64,000 nucleotides of DNA, from NCBI RefSeq assembly GCF_010389155.1, contig NC_057762.1, forward strand, positions 38,810,055 through 38,874,054, written 5' to 3'. Shown one piece after another: positions 23,364-34,298 of this stretch. The notes below the pieces were generated by a model. It searched no databases. It saw only the letters and a list, made by a program, of their open reading frames with translations, and was not told where the DNA came from. The position numbers and the translations under genes are program-made. How positions within the stretch are numbered: position 1 is the stretch's first letter; the number at the start of each line of letters is the position of its first letter. Origin of the DNA: Erigeron canadensis (taxonomy: Eukaryota > Streptophyta > Magnoliopsida > Asterales > Asteraceae).

Positions 23364-26324
23364 TTGATGATTTTGCGTTCTTCAGGGCGACCTCTTTTTA
23401 GTCCATTGAAAATTACACCTAGACGCAGGATCAACTTCACAGCACCACCGGATTCGAACGAAGAAGGCTTCTATCTAAAGGAATTCTTTGAGCTTGCACT
23501 TGTGAAAGAAAAAATGGGTGACAATCCACCAAGAGATCCAAACGAAATCCGGTATGGTGACCGAACCCGAACCATTCCTACGGCTAGTGGTTCCGCCATT
23601 AGACCACCGGGTGTTGATCAAAATTTCAACTTGAAGCCCAACCATCTTAAGAGCATTGAAGAGCAAAAATTTGATGGTAAGAAGAAATGGGATCCTTATA
23701 AGCATTTGGAGAGGTTTGAGAAGTTAGCTAGGCTTTATCAATATGGACAAAACCAAATGAGTTCAGTCAAACTTGAAACCTTTCCTGTCACTCTCACCGA
23801 AGATGCCGAAGATTGGTTCAATGATCTTCCCGAGAATTCAATCACTACTTGGGATCAACTCAAAGAGGCTTTTATTGGAGAGTTTTATTCGGTTAGAACT
23901 CAAAGACAATTGGAGAACTTGATAAGGTCCTTTGTGCAAGAAGATGGGGAAGATGTTGTTGATGCATGGATCCGATTCAAGGAGATGTTAAGAACTTGTC
24001 CGGGACATGAGTTGACTAAGGAGAAGTATGTTGAGCTATTCTTTGATGGATTGAATAAGGGTTCCAAAAGAGAGATGGGATATGCTTTCGGTGGAAGTTT
24101 TAGCAAGATCACTCCAAATGAAGGTTATGACATTTTGGAGCGTATGGTGAAGGATAACATGGCCATGGATGATAAGAGGTTTTTGAAGAATGAGAGCCGA
24201 TTCAAGCAAAGTAAGGTTGCAAGAGCAGATGGAAGCAACAGTTCTAGTGTCATTGATGAGATTCAAGCTTTGTCGGCAAGAATGGATAAAGGATTTGCTA
24301 ATCAAGAATCACGTTTTGGATATCTAGAACGAGATGTGAAGGTGCTTGCTGATGGGTGTGATCATTGTGGAGAGACACACTACTCAGAAGAGTGTCCCAA
24401 CCGGGGACCTGAAGATGTTAGTTTTGTTCAGAATCAGCAAGGAGGTTTTCAGAGAAACACCGGTTTTCAGAACCGGTCATCAGGTAACAATTCTTATAAC
24501 TCTTCTTTTCCTGCTAATACTTCTCGTTTTTCTGGTAACAGGTGGCAAAGGAGCAATTATCAAAGTCAGCCACAGCAGCAGGAAACTCAACAAAGCCAAG
24601 GATCGGGTTCTTCCTCTTCTACTACCGATCCTAAAGCCGAGTTGAGAGAAATGATGAAGCAGATGATGAGCAATCAGATTGAGACAAACACAAGTATCCA
24701 GAATATAAGGGAGGATACTAGGCAGTTGAGTGAGAGGCTAGACAGGATTAATGGTAAGGTGGAGATGAATGCCAAAAATCAGGATATTGATTTTAAGGAT
24801 CTTGAAAGTAGGATGGCTGCTATCACTAGGCCCCAGGGTTCTTTGCCTAGTAACAGTCAGCAGAATCCGAAGCAGAATCAAGGGTCTAACAGTAGTCAGA
24901 AGTACACTCCACTTCCTGTTCGTCAGGAGCAAGCGAAGGCCATTACTACTCGTACAGGTAGATCCTATGCCCCTCCTCCTAATCCTAATGATATTGTTTC
25001 AGATGTGCAGGATACAGGAAATGAAGAAGCTGAAGATGTCGATGAGGAGATTATGATGGAAGATCAACCAACTGTGAAGACTTTGGTTACTCCACCGAAA
25101 CCGGCCGTGACACCCGAGGCTAAGCCATATAAGCCTAAGGTTCTATTTCCACAGCGGTTCAGGAAAGCTAAGCTGAAGGAACAGTATGATAAGTTTGTTA
25201 ACATGATTAAAAATGTTCACATTAATGTTCCTTTAGTTGATTTGATACAGGGAATGCCAAACTATGCCAAGTTTATCAAAGAACTTGTGACAGATAAAGG
25301 AAAGATGGATGGGGTGAATGAAGCTTATTTGAATGCCGAGTGTTCTGCTATCTTGCAGAACCAACAGATTCCACCCAAGCTTGAGGATCCAGGGAGTTTC
25401 CTTATAACTTGTTCTGTTCGTTCTTTGACTTGTAAGGCACTTGCCGATTTAGGTGCTAGTATAAACTTGATGCCTTACTCAGTATGGAGTAAGTTGGCTT
25501 CCGGTATTTTGAGACCTACTCGTATGAGTATTCGTTTAGCTGACCACTCTTTTCAGTATCCCATTGGGATTGCTGAAAACATGATTGTTCAAGTAGGTCA
25601 TATAGTTTTTCTTGTTGATTTTGTGATCCTAGAAATGGAGGAAGAGACTAAGGTACCCTTAATTTTAGGTAGACCATTCCTTAATACCGCGTATGCTATC
25701 ATCCGGGTGAAAGATAAGGAAATTTATTTGGGTGTGGGTACTGATAGAATTGTGTTTAATGTTGAAAGATCTATTAAGCATTCTTACTCTACTGATGAGA
25801 CTTGTTTCAGGATTGACGTTATTAATGATGCTTTAGATCAAGAATTTCAGGAATTGATGGAGACTGAGGCTGATGAAGAGCTCACTTGTTTAGGAGCTAG
25901 TGATATTGATGATGATGAACTGTTTGCAGAGATTATGGCACTCAGTTTGGATGAGACACCTCCAGAAGATGAGAGCTTTGAAAAAGTAGTTGCTGATGGA
26001 AGCTCAAGGGTACCAAATTCCGTTGATGTACCCCCTACTGACCTGGAGCTTAAGCCATTGCCTGCCCATTTGGAGTATGCGTACTTAGCAGATAAATCCT
26101 CTCTACAAGTTGTTATCTCGTCTTCACTCTCGAATGACAAGAAAAATCTTCTTTTGGCCGTGCTCAAAGCTCATAAGCGGGCTTTTGCTTGGAAGACCAC
26201 CGACATTCCAGGTATTAGTCCTGATTTTTGCATGCATAAGATAGATTTTGTTGATGATGTTAAGCCCGTTGTCCAGAGACAAAGGAGGCTTAATCCAAAT
26301 ATGAAAAAGGTAGTTAAGAAATAA
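23364..26324 (+). pseudogene. Athila gag-protease and start of RT, ended by a stop
   Basis: A 986-residue frame. Residues about 95-245 form the retrotransposon gag capsid domain (KKWDPYKHLERFEKLARLYQ, EDAEDWFNDLP, TWDQLKEAFIGEFY). A zinc knuckle C-x2-C-x3-H-x4-C lies at about residues 332-344 (CDHCGETHYSEEC). A Q/S/N-rich linker follows. The aspartic protease has its active site DLGASINLMP at about residue 695 and the flap-side ILGRPFL at about 775. The last 40 residues are the N-terminal edge of RT. The TAA at 26322-26324 falls in a conserved position where related elements read through without a stop, so it is a nonsense mutation and not a designed gag/pol boundary. The start ATG is the first in frame after the PBS. 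Confidence 0.85.
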
Positions 26325-28640
26325 GTGATTAAACTGTTAGATGTCGGGATCATTTTCCGGATTGCCGATAGTTCTTGGGTAAGTCCCGTCCACTGTGTTC
26401 CCAAAAAAGGGGGCATGACGGTAATTGAAAACGAAAACAATGAACTTTTGGCTACTAGAACAGTTATGGGTTGGCGGGTTTGCATAGATTACCGTAAGTT
26501 GAATGATGCCACCCGTAAGGATCATTTTCCCCTCCCATTTATTGATCAAATGTTGGAAAGACTTGCAAGTAATGAATATTTTTGTTTCTTGGATGGGTTC
26601 TCCGGGTACTTCCAAATACCCATCGACCCGAAAGACCAAGAAAAGACCACTTTTACATGTCCATTTGGTACTTTCGCCTACCGGAGAATGCCTTTTGGTT
26701 TGTGTAACGCCCCGGGCACCTTCCAAAGGTGCATGATAGCTATTTTCCAGGACATGCTTGAAACCTCAATGCTGGTTTCTACCGGAGATTCATTAAGGAT
26801 TTCTCTAAGATTACTCGTCCAATGACCCACTTGTTGGAGAAGGACGTCCCTTTTGTTTTTGATGAATCTTGTTTAAGTGCTTTTCAGGTATTGAAGGAGA
26901 AGCTGACTAATTCTCCCATTATGGTTGAACCGGATTGGAGTTTGCCTTTTGAGCTGATGTGTGATGCAAGTGACTATGTTGTTGGAGTCGTGCTTGGGCA
27001 AAGGGATGATAAGCATTTCAAGCCAATTTACTATGCTAGTAAAACCTTGAATCCTGCCCAACAAAATTACACTACTACAGAGAAGGAGTTGCTTGCGGTA
27101 GTCTTTGCATTTGATAAGTTTAGGTCATATCTAATACTAAGTAAAATTGTTGTTTTCACTGACCATTCTGCTTTGAAGTATTTGTTTTCTAAGCAAGATG
27201 TAAAGCCTAGACTTATCCGATGGATTTTGTTGTTGCAAGAATTTGATATTGCAATCAAAGATAAGAAAGGTGTCGAGAATTTAGCAGCTGATCACTTGAG
27301 CCGGTTGGAGGACCCAAACCGGGAGGAGCTTCAGGATGGGGAGATTAAGGATAACTTCCCCGATGAATATTTAAATGTCATTTCTAACTCTGATGAAGGT
27401 CCTTGGTTTGCTGACATTGCCAATTATTTGGTTGCATGTGAAATACCAAATGATATCTCGGGTCAACAGAAGAAGAAGCTCATATCGGATGCTAAGCACT
27501 ATTTCTGGGATAACCCATATCTGTTTCGTACTTGTCCAGATGGAATGTTGAGAAGATGTGTCACGGGAGCTGAAACTAGGGAGATATTGGATGCTTGCCA
27601 TTACGGGCCAACCGGAGGTCACTATGGTCCGTCGGTTACAGGTAAAAAGGTTTTTGATGCAGGTTTCTATTGGCCTACAATTTTCAAAGAGGCTCAAACG
27701 TTGGTCGAAACCTGTGACATTTGCCAACGACAAGAAAGCATCACAAGACGGGATGAAATGCCACAGCAAGGAATTCAGGTATGTGAAGTTTTTGATATTT
27801 GGGGCATAGACTTCATGGGACCATTCCCACCGTCTAACAAGTTTCAGTATATTCTAGTTGCTATTGACTACGTGTCTAAGTGGGCCGAAGCCAAGGCTTT
27901 GCCTATAAACGACGCGAGGGTAGTCATTGAGTTTTTGAAGCAGTTGTTTAGTAGGTTTGGTTGCCCTAGAGCCTTAATTAGTGATCGTGGAACACATTTT
28001 GCTAATCATCAACTAGATAAGGTTCTTAAGAGGTATGGTGTTTGTCATTATTTTTCAACTTTTTATCACCCACAGACCAATGGTCAAGTGGAAAACACCA
28101 ATAGGGCATTGAAAAGAATTCTAGAGAAAACAGTCGGGGATAACCCCAAGGTTTGGTCGAAAAAGTTAGATGACGCCTTGTGGGCATTTAGGACCGCCTT
28201 TAAGACGCCTATTGGCACTACGCCATACAAGTTGCTCTATGGTAAGACTTATCATTTACCGATTGAATTAGAGCATAAGGCGTATTGGGCGTTGAGAAAT
28301 TTGAACCTAGACATGATGGAGGCCGGTGAACTTAGGTTATTGCAACTTCATGAGCTCAATGAGCTTAGGTTAGGTGCATATGAAAACTCAAGACTTTATA
28401 AAGAGAAAACCAAAGTTTACCATGATAAAAGGATCCGTAGAAAGGAGTTCAAGGTTGGTGCAAAGGTTTTGTTGTTTTTATCGAAATTGAAAATTAAACA
28501 ACCAAAGTTAACTTCTAGGTGGATAGGTCTTTTGTGATTAAACATGTGTATCCGTCCGGTTATGTTGAACTTTTTAAAAGGGAAGGAAATGGGTCTTTCA
28601 TTGTCAATGGTCATAGGCTCAAGTTGTATTTAGAAGAAGG
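26325..28640 (+). pseudogene. Athila RT (deleted), RNase H and integrase
   Basis: 26325-26760 continues RT: WVSPVHCVPKKGGM, GWRVCIDYRKLNDATRKDHF, CFLDGFSGYFQIPI and FGTFAYRRMPFGLCNAPGTF. Then the text jumps to the thumb/connection sequence ([16 protein letters not shown], in another frame), so the part carrying the catalytic double-Asp motif is deleted near 26765. 26822-28537 is open: RNase H ([44 protein letters not shown]), then integrase with an HHCC zinc finger (H-x-H and CDICQRQ), core aspartates in WGIDFMGPF and LISDRGTHF, and the glutamate in NGQVENTNR. Near 28528 the frame shifts inside the C-terminal chromatin-side domain, which continues to about 28640 (YPSGYVELF, VNGHRLKLYL). Confidence 0.85.
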
Positions 28641-28700
28641 GCAGGAGGAGGGGATGGTTGAAGAAATCCCCATTAGAAATGGGTCTTTCATTGTCAATGA
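28588..28700 (+). repeat. 22-bp direct repeat at the Athila 3' break
   Basis: GAAATGGGTCTTTCATTGTC (plus AATG) occurs at about 28586 and again at about 28677. The first copy is the integrase tail; the second starts sequence that no longer matches the family. It may mark the junction of a rearrangement or template switch. Confidence 0.7.
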
Positions 28701-28830
28701 AAACTCGAAATGTTTGACAATACCTGAACAATCCACAAGCCACGATAATCAACTAAGCATAAATGAAAACAAACGATCCTATCAATATCATTCTACTCCA
28801 ACAAACTTACTTTCGGGGTTGAATATATGA

Positions 28831-29575
28831 AGAATCACTCATAGCTCAGTCGTGATGTAGAAGAAGTTAATCATTCTATGCAAATAGCTGTATTATTTAC
28901 TTTCTCATAGTTTAATACAAAGACCCTATTTTAGCAGGCAAAGGCAGAGCTGGTTATATGGAGGTTGACTATATACGTGTAGTCTGGTCCATATAACTGA
29001 ACAACTGGCAGATTATGCTTGCGGACTATAATACAGTTTATCTCACGCAGTACGATATACACGCAGTTTATATAATGCAGAAGGTTAATATGTTTACTTT
29101 CTATATATTCACTAAGCGATGTGCTTATTCCTTTAACTATAATGTTGTAGGTGCTTATGAATTTAGCATTTAATGGTGAGCAATTGGATAGGACGAACAC
29201 GGGTAAAATTCAGGCGTGGATGAGCACTTGCCGAAGGTTTATGCAAGTGTTATCTTTAAATTACAGCCGAGTACATTATGATTATTACGTTAATAGTCCA
29301 TATTTTGTAACTAAATATGTTATATCCTTTAAGTTGGTAAAGGGGTCGTTAAGCTCAGTCATGTCAAGTAATTTGGTTATTTATAAACAGGTTGTTTTGA
29401 TTGAAAACTAACATGTATTGATTGTCGACATTATGATGAGGTCATGCCGAAATTTTTAATTTTTCCACTTTGTCGGTTTGAAATAAATTGGTAATCGACG
29501 ATGTCGAATAAATATGTATTTACTGAATATATATTTATCAATAAAAAGTTAAATGAAGTTATATATATATATATA
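28831..29575. other. Intergenic DNA between Athila and the Mutator-like element
   Basis: No protein similarity. Several short frames exist, none convincing. It ends in a TA run (29561-29575) that is the insertion site of the Mutator-like element. Confidence 0.5.
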
Positions 29576-30345
29576 GGGAGGGGTTAATGTGAGAACCAAA
29601 AATAGTGTGAGAATTAACCGTGAGAACTAAAGGAAAACCACGGAGGGACTGAAATTGAAAATTTAAGAAAACTAACGCCGTTTAAGTGATAAACGTATCT
29701 ACCAAACACAAAAATCCCCTTTCCCAAAATAAAAATTACTTTCAAACACACAAATCCCCTTTCTCTGGCACAAGTTCAAAATCACGACCACCAAATCGCC
29801 ATTAAACTCAAATCGATAACCTCCACCGGAGTAACCGCAGATCCTGTTTATCAATGAAGAAAAGGAAATCCAAATTTTCAAACACAAAATCTCGTAAGTA
29901 ATCATTCTGTTGATTTGTTTAAAATTTTTGTAATACAATTACCCGTAAGTATAATTATTTTTTAATAGATTTCAATATCGTTTTATTTATTCTTAATATT
30001 CTGATTTTTAATATAATTTATATATTAAAATAGGTAAAAGTCCTCGATTAAACAGTAAAATCGATTCAAGTGATGATGATGATGATGTTATATCGTTGGG
30101 AAGTGAAGATACAGAATCAGTGGAAGAACAAGAAGTAAAAGGGAATGTCAGATACGAAGTTGGATCTCATTCATACACTTTGAGATTGGGTATCTCATTC
30201 AGTTTATTATACATATATGTGAATTTGTAAAAAAAAATTTGAATATTCTTTCAGAATATTAGTTTGAATCAATTGTAAAATTTTGTCAATTGTAAAAAAA
30301 ATCAGTAATTATATTTAATAATAATCAGATAGATAGATGCTCATG
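29576..30345 (+). repeat. Left terminal inverted repeat of the MULE
   Basis: Inverse copy of 36816-37740. It lacks about 170 bp that the right TIR has between GTTGGATCT and CATTCATACACT. It carries a mirror copy of the protease gene 5' end: ATG at 29854, a first exon ending at 29893 before GTAAGT, and a second exon starting at 30034 with an Asp/Glu-rich segment (SSDDDDDVISLGSEDTESVE). The deletion removed the second donor site, so here the frame simply runs on to a stop. Confidence 0.9.
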
Positions 30346-30412
30346 GATTGTAAAAAATCAGTAATTATAATTATATTTAATAGTAATTATATTTAGTAAT
30401 CATATATATATA

Positions 30413-30632
30413 GTAAAGGGATCAGGAGCGAACTCCAACACCCGAGCGAACAGTGAGAACCTGGATTTTCTCCCCTCCTCATTGCTCTTGCTTTTCATCA
30501 CCTCTCCCTCGCATTGTCTACCGTTAAATCCATCTACCCATCTCCGTTAACTCCAAAAACTACTATAAATATGGATTATTCTTCCTTTAAATCATTTTTT
30601 CCCCAATTTCAAACCCTAAATCTCTCGTTCTC
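30413..30632 (+). promoter_or_regulatory. Promoter region of the MULE transposase, TIR-like start
   Basis: After a TA run, GTAAAGGGATCAGGAGCGAA and GCGAACAGTGAGAACCTGG begin a GC-richer block that looks like the tip of another MULE TIR. It includes a TATA box (ACTATAAATATGG, about 30561-30573), pyrimidine runs and AAACCCTAAATCTCTCGTTC just before the ATG at 30633, all usual for a plant promoter and leader. No matching inverse copy was found to the right. Confidence 0.55.
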
Positions 30633-33600
30633 ATGGCGATCATTCTAAACTCAAATTTTATTCAACAAAATTCAGAAATTAATCATCAAAATAATGCCTC
30701 TACCTCTACTAATAGCTCAATTTTCGATTCATATCCAGATAATACGGAATTTACGATTTCAGATGGAGAAAGTAAGTCTCTTTTTTATTTTTATTTTTCT
30801 AATTTCTATTGATTTCATTACTTGTTCATTTTATTACAAGTAAATGTAATTATTTTTCATATCAAATATAAATTATTTTTGTTAATTTCATTAATGTTTC
30901 TGTAAAATCATATTTAATTTTGAATATTGATTTTGGTTTTAATTTATTTGTAGCGGTTGAGTATATTCCAAGGAAATATACAGTTGGGAAGGAGATTAAG
31001 ACTGAATTTGGTTCAAAATGGATTCCAGAGTGTGCTGATGAGATTAAACCTTCATTAAGAATGGAATTTGGTTGTATTGACGAAGCATTCAGCTTTTATA
31101 GTCAATATGCACTATCAAGTGGTTTTGAACCTAGGAGGTTTTCACATAGGACCGCTAAAGATGATTTTGGTGTTGAATTTGTAAAATATAAGTGGATTGT
31201 TTGTAGTAGGGAAGGTTCCAAACGGAAAAGAAGAAGTGATTCTAAGCAGAGTAGAAATAGACCAACTCAAAGGACTAGTTGTGAAGCTTGTATTCGTATA
31301 GTTTTTAATGCTGAAGGTAGATATTCCATTTATCATTTTGAGGAGATGCATAATCACTTTCTTGTGCATCCAGATTTTCGTAAGCATCTTAAGTCTTGTA
31401 GAAGTTTGGATTATTCAAAACAAGTCTTTTTGCATCATTTGACAGAGGCTAGTATAAGACCTAGTGTCAGGTATAGAATACTAACTAAGATTCATGGTGG
31501 ACATGAAGCAGTAGGTGCTTCAAAGACTGACTGTAAGAATTGGAAAAGGTTGTACAATCCATATATTGGTGAAGCAGATTCTCAGATGATGGTTAACATG
31601 TTGAAGCAAAATAAAGAATTTTTAGAAGATTTTAGCTTTGAATATTTCACTGTGAATGATGGGGAGTTGGCAGGTCTCTTTTGGGCAAATGAAGTTTCTA
31701 AGTTGAATTACTATGCATTTGGGGATGTTGTATCTTTCGATGCAACTTACCGTACTAACAAGTAAGCAACTCAGTTATACATTTTGAAATATTACTCACT
31801 TTATATTCACTTTGAAATGTTTTGATTGAATTATTTACATAGAATTTTCAGTTTGAATAATCAATTTGAATGCTATGGTTGAAAATTTATATAGAATTTT
31901 CAGTTTGAATAATCAGTTTAATTTAACACTTCTTTTATTTATTTTAGCATACTTTTGTTTTGTAGGTACGATATGGTATTCATTCCATTCACAGGATTGA
32001 TAATCACAAAAAGTGTGTTACATTTTTGGAATGCTTGCTAAAGAGGATATTTCTTCCTATAAATCGCTCCTGAATGAATTCAAGAATGCATTTCCTCGTG
32101 AACCTAAGGTTGTATTGACAGATCAAGATCCATCAATGAAAGTGGCTGTTTCTGATGTTTTTAAGACGGCTAGACATAGATTATGTATATGGCATATCAT
32201 GGAGAAGGTGCATGTAAAGGTAAAAAACTAAATTTGTTTTTTTTTTCCATTATAAAATTCATATATATTCATTTTCAACTGTTATAGTAATTAATTATTT
32301 GATAGCTATTCTTTAATCTGTTATTGTATGTTATCTGCTTTTTACTATATTAACAATTGTATATTCATTTTGAATATTTATTATTGCATAGGTTTCTCAC
32401 AGTATTCTTGAGTCTGGATTAAGAGGTGACCTTTCGAAAATTGTGTGGACCGATAAGATTAATAAAGAAGAGTTTGACAAACAATGGCTTCATGTTCTTA
32501 AAAAGTATGATGCTGATGAAAATAAGTGGTTGAATGACATGCATAAGCTTAGGTATAACTGGATTCCAGCATATTTTCAAGACTGGGAAATGTCGGGACT
32601 TATGAGGACATCATCTAGGTCCAAAAGTGAAAATCACATGTTTCAGCAACTGATGAATTCGTCTTCCACCTTGATTGAGTTTTATACTCATTTTGATACT
32701 TCTATGCAAAGTCAAAGATGGGTTCAATCGGAAAATGATCAAAAATCGATGTATACCACTCTTGATCTGGCAACTGAATATGCATTGGAAAGACACGCTC
32801 ATACGTTGTTTACGCATGATGTTATTTTGGATATCCAGAAAGAAATGTGTGAGGCCTTCAAACATTGCCTTTGTTTCAATGTTTCTGATTTGACTGATGG
32901 TTCGAAGACTTTTTCAATAACTGATACAAGTGTCAAATCATGTGATATTGATGACTCTATTGACAGAGTGCAAATCCTAACTATTTTGATGAACTTGTTC
33001 ATCGTCATAGCCAGGCATGTTATATCTTCATTTGTATATAAGTTATTATGCTTTAGAAATAATCCTGATTAGATAATTGTATTTATATCTTTTTGTCCAT
33101 CGTCAGGTTACTTTCAATTCTGAAGATAAAGTAGTAACGTGTTTGTGCAAAAAATTTGAAAGATGTGGGCTTTTTTGCAAACATATTTACTATGTTTTGA
33201 GATTATGTGGAGTGGAAGAAATACCAAATGAGTATATAACAAAGAGATAGACGAAGTGTGTTGTACCTGGACGAAGAGTTGGCAAACTGAATTTGTTGCC
33301 GAATCAAAAGAATGAATTGAAGCCTATTTTACTTGATATTTTCCGAAATGTAGATGCTTGTGTAAATAGGTATTTGGCTGACCCAGCAAAACTTGCTCAA
33401 TTTAGAGACACTTTGGAAGAGTTGAAAAAGAAAGCTGGTGATGATATTGGCTCTAAGCCTCCAATGGGTTAAAAAGAATTTATGGCTGCAATGACTGGAC
33501 TGCCTCAACTTTCTTCAAATGAAATAACTAATCCAAAAAATATACGAAATAAAGGTTGTGGAACTAAAAGAAGGCTCAAGAGTGACCGAGAAGAGGCTAT

Positions 33601-33724
33601 TTTGAAAGAAAAGAATTGGAGAAATTGTGCATACTGCAAATCTCTACAGCAACATGATATTCAAACTTGTCCGATCAGAATTGAGGCTGAGAAGTTAGAA
33701 AAGGAGAAACTAAGAAAAAAATGA
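30633..33724 (+). pseudogene. FAR1/MURA-type Mutator transposase, broken
   Basis: Probable exons: 30633-30771, 30954-31761, 31966-32219, 32392 to about 33015, and 33107-33724, with GT-AG introns (GTAAGT and TTTGTAG at the first). Exon 2 holds the FAR1-type zinc-binding DNA-binding domain (FGCIDEAFSFYSQYALSSGF, CEACIRIVF, HNHFLVHP) and the first catalytic Asp in VSFDATYRTNK. Exon 3 has the second Asp in VVLTDQDPSM. Exon 4 has SRSKSENHMF, the likely Glu position. Exon 5 has a SWIM zinc finger (CLCKKF, then CKH) and a C-terminal knuckle C-x2-C-x5-H-x4-C at CAYCKSLQQHDIQTC. Breaks: exon 3 changes frame twice between about 31990 and 32025, and in-frame stops lie at 33248 (TAG) and 33470 (TAA). The catalytic motifs survive, but this copy cannot make full-length protein. 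Confidence 0.85.
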
Positions 33725-34298
33725 AATGTTTCATTTTAGAACTGCATATAGATACTTTCATTCCTATTGGTTTGTTTCAATTTGAAATGTCCCCAAATAA
33801 ACTCATTTCATTTTTCTGTAATCATCTAGATTTGGAATTCAAATAAGCTTTTTTTAGTTTCTGTATTCATCTTTTTTGTATGTGTTTAGTATTCAATCAC
33901 AGTATTATACAAGATTCAAATTATTAGGTGGCAACATGGACAATTTGGGTTGGTTGGGTTATATGTTTGTATGGTTTCTTTCAAAGCTTGGTAATTATTT
34001 GTATATAAAGCCAAAAATAATATGGAGGAAACTGGCAAAATATATTATTTTACAATAATTCGATATTCAAACTCAATATTCAGATTATATAGAACTAATG
34101 CTAAAATAACAAAAGAAATTCATAAAAAATAATCTGGACAAAAAGTAAAATATATTGTCATTGAAATCTAACTCAAACATTCATGTAATCCTGAACAAAC
34201 AAGATTAACATCAGATTAATAGCCATCAATTAGAAATTAGAAAACACAACTCATAAAAGTTAAGAACATAATGTACAAAAGAAATTGTAATATTTATT

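Larger units (their letters stand above)
21630..28830 (+). mobile_element. Athila-type Ty3/gypsy retrotransposon, 3'-truncated and defective
   Basis: Order: 5' LTR (21630-23187), primer binding site (23194), gag and protease, RT, RNase H, integrase. The RT text and the TGGCGCCGCTGCCGGGGA binding site place it in the Athila group of Ty3 elements. Coding breaks: an in-frame TAA at 26322, a deletion inside RT near 26765 that removes the catalytic double-aspartate region, and a frame change near 28528. After the integrase C-terminus there is no envelope-like region and no second LTR: the TGATGTGACTAATTTATACC start does not recur in this window. The element is therefore a truncated, dead copy. Confidence 0.9.

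Noticed and set aside
21630..28830. Possible endogenous pararetrovirus
   Set aside because: Domain order (gag, protease, RT, RNase H, integrase), the LTR and the tRNA-Asp-type primer site are those of a Ty3 Athila retrotransposon. An integrase is present and no movement protein is seen.
30920..33724. Domesticated FAR1/FHY3 host gene
   Set aside because: The gene lies inside long, nearly identical terminal inverted repeats and contains stops and frame changes, so it is a transposase copy and not a domesticated factor.
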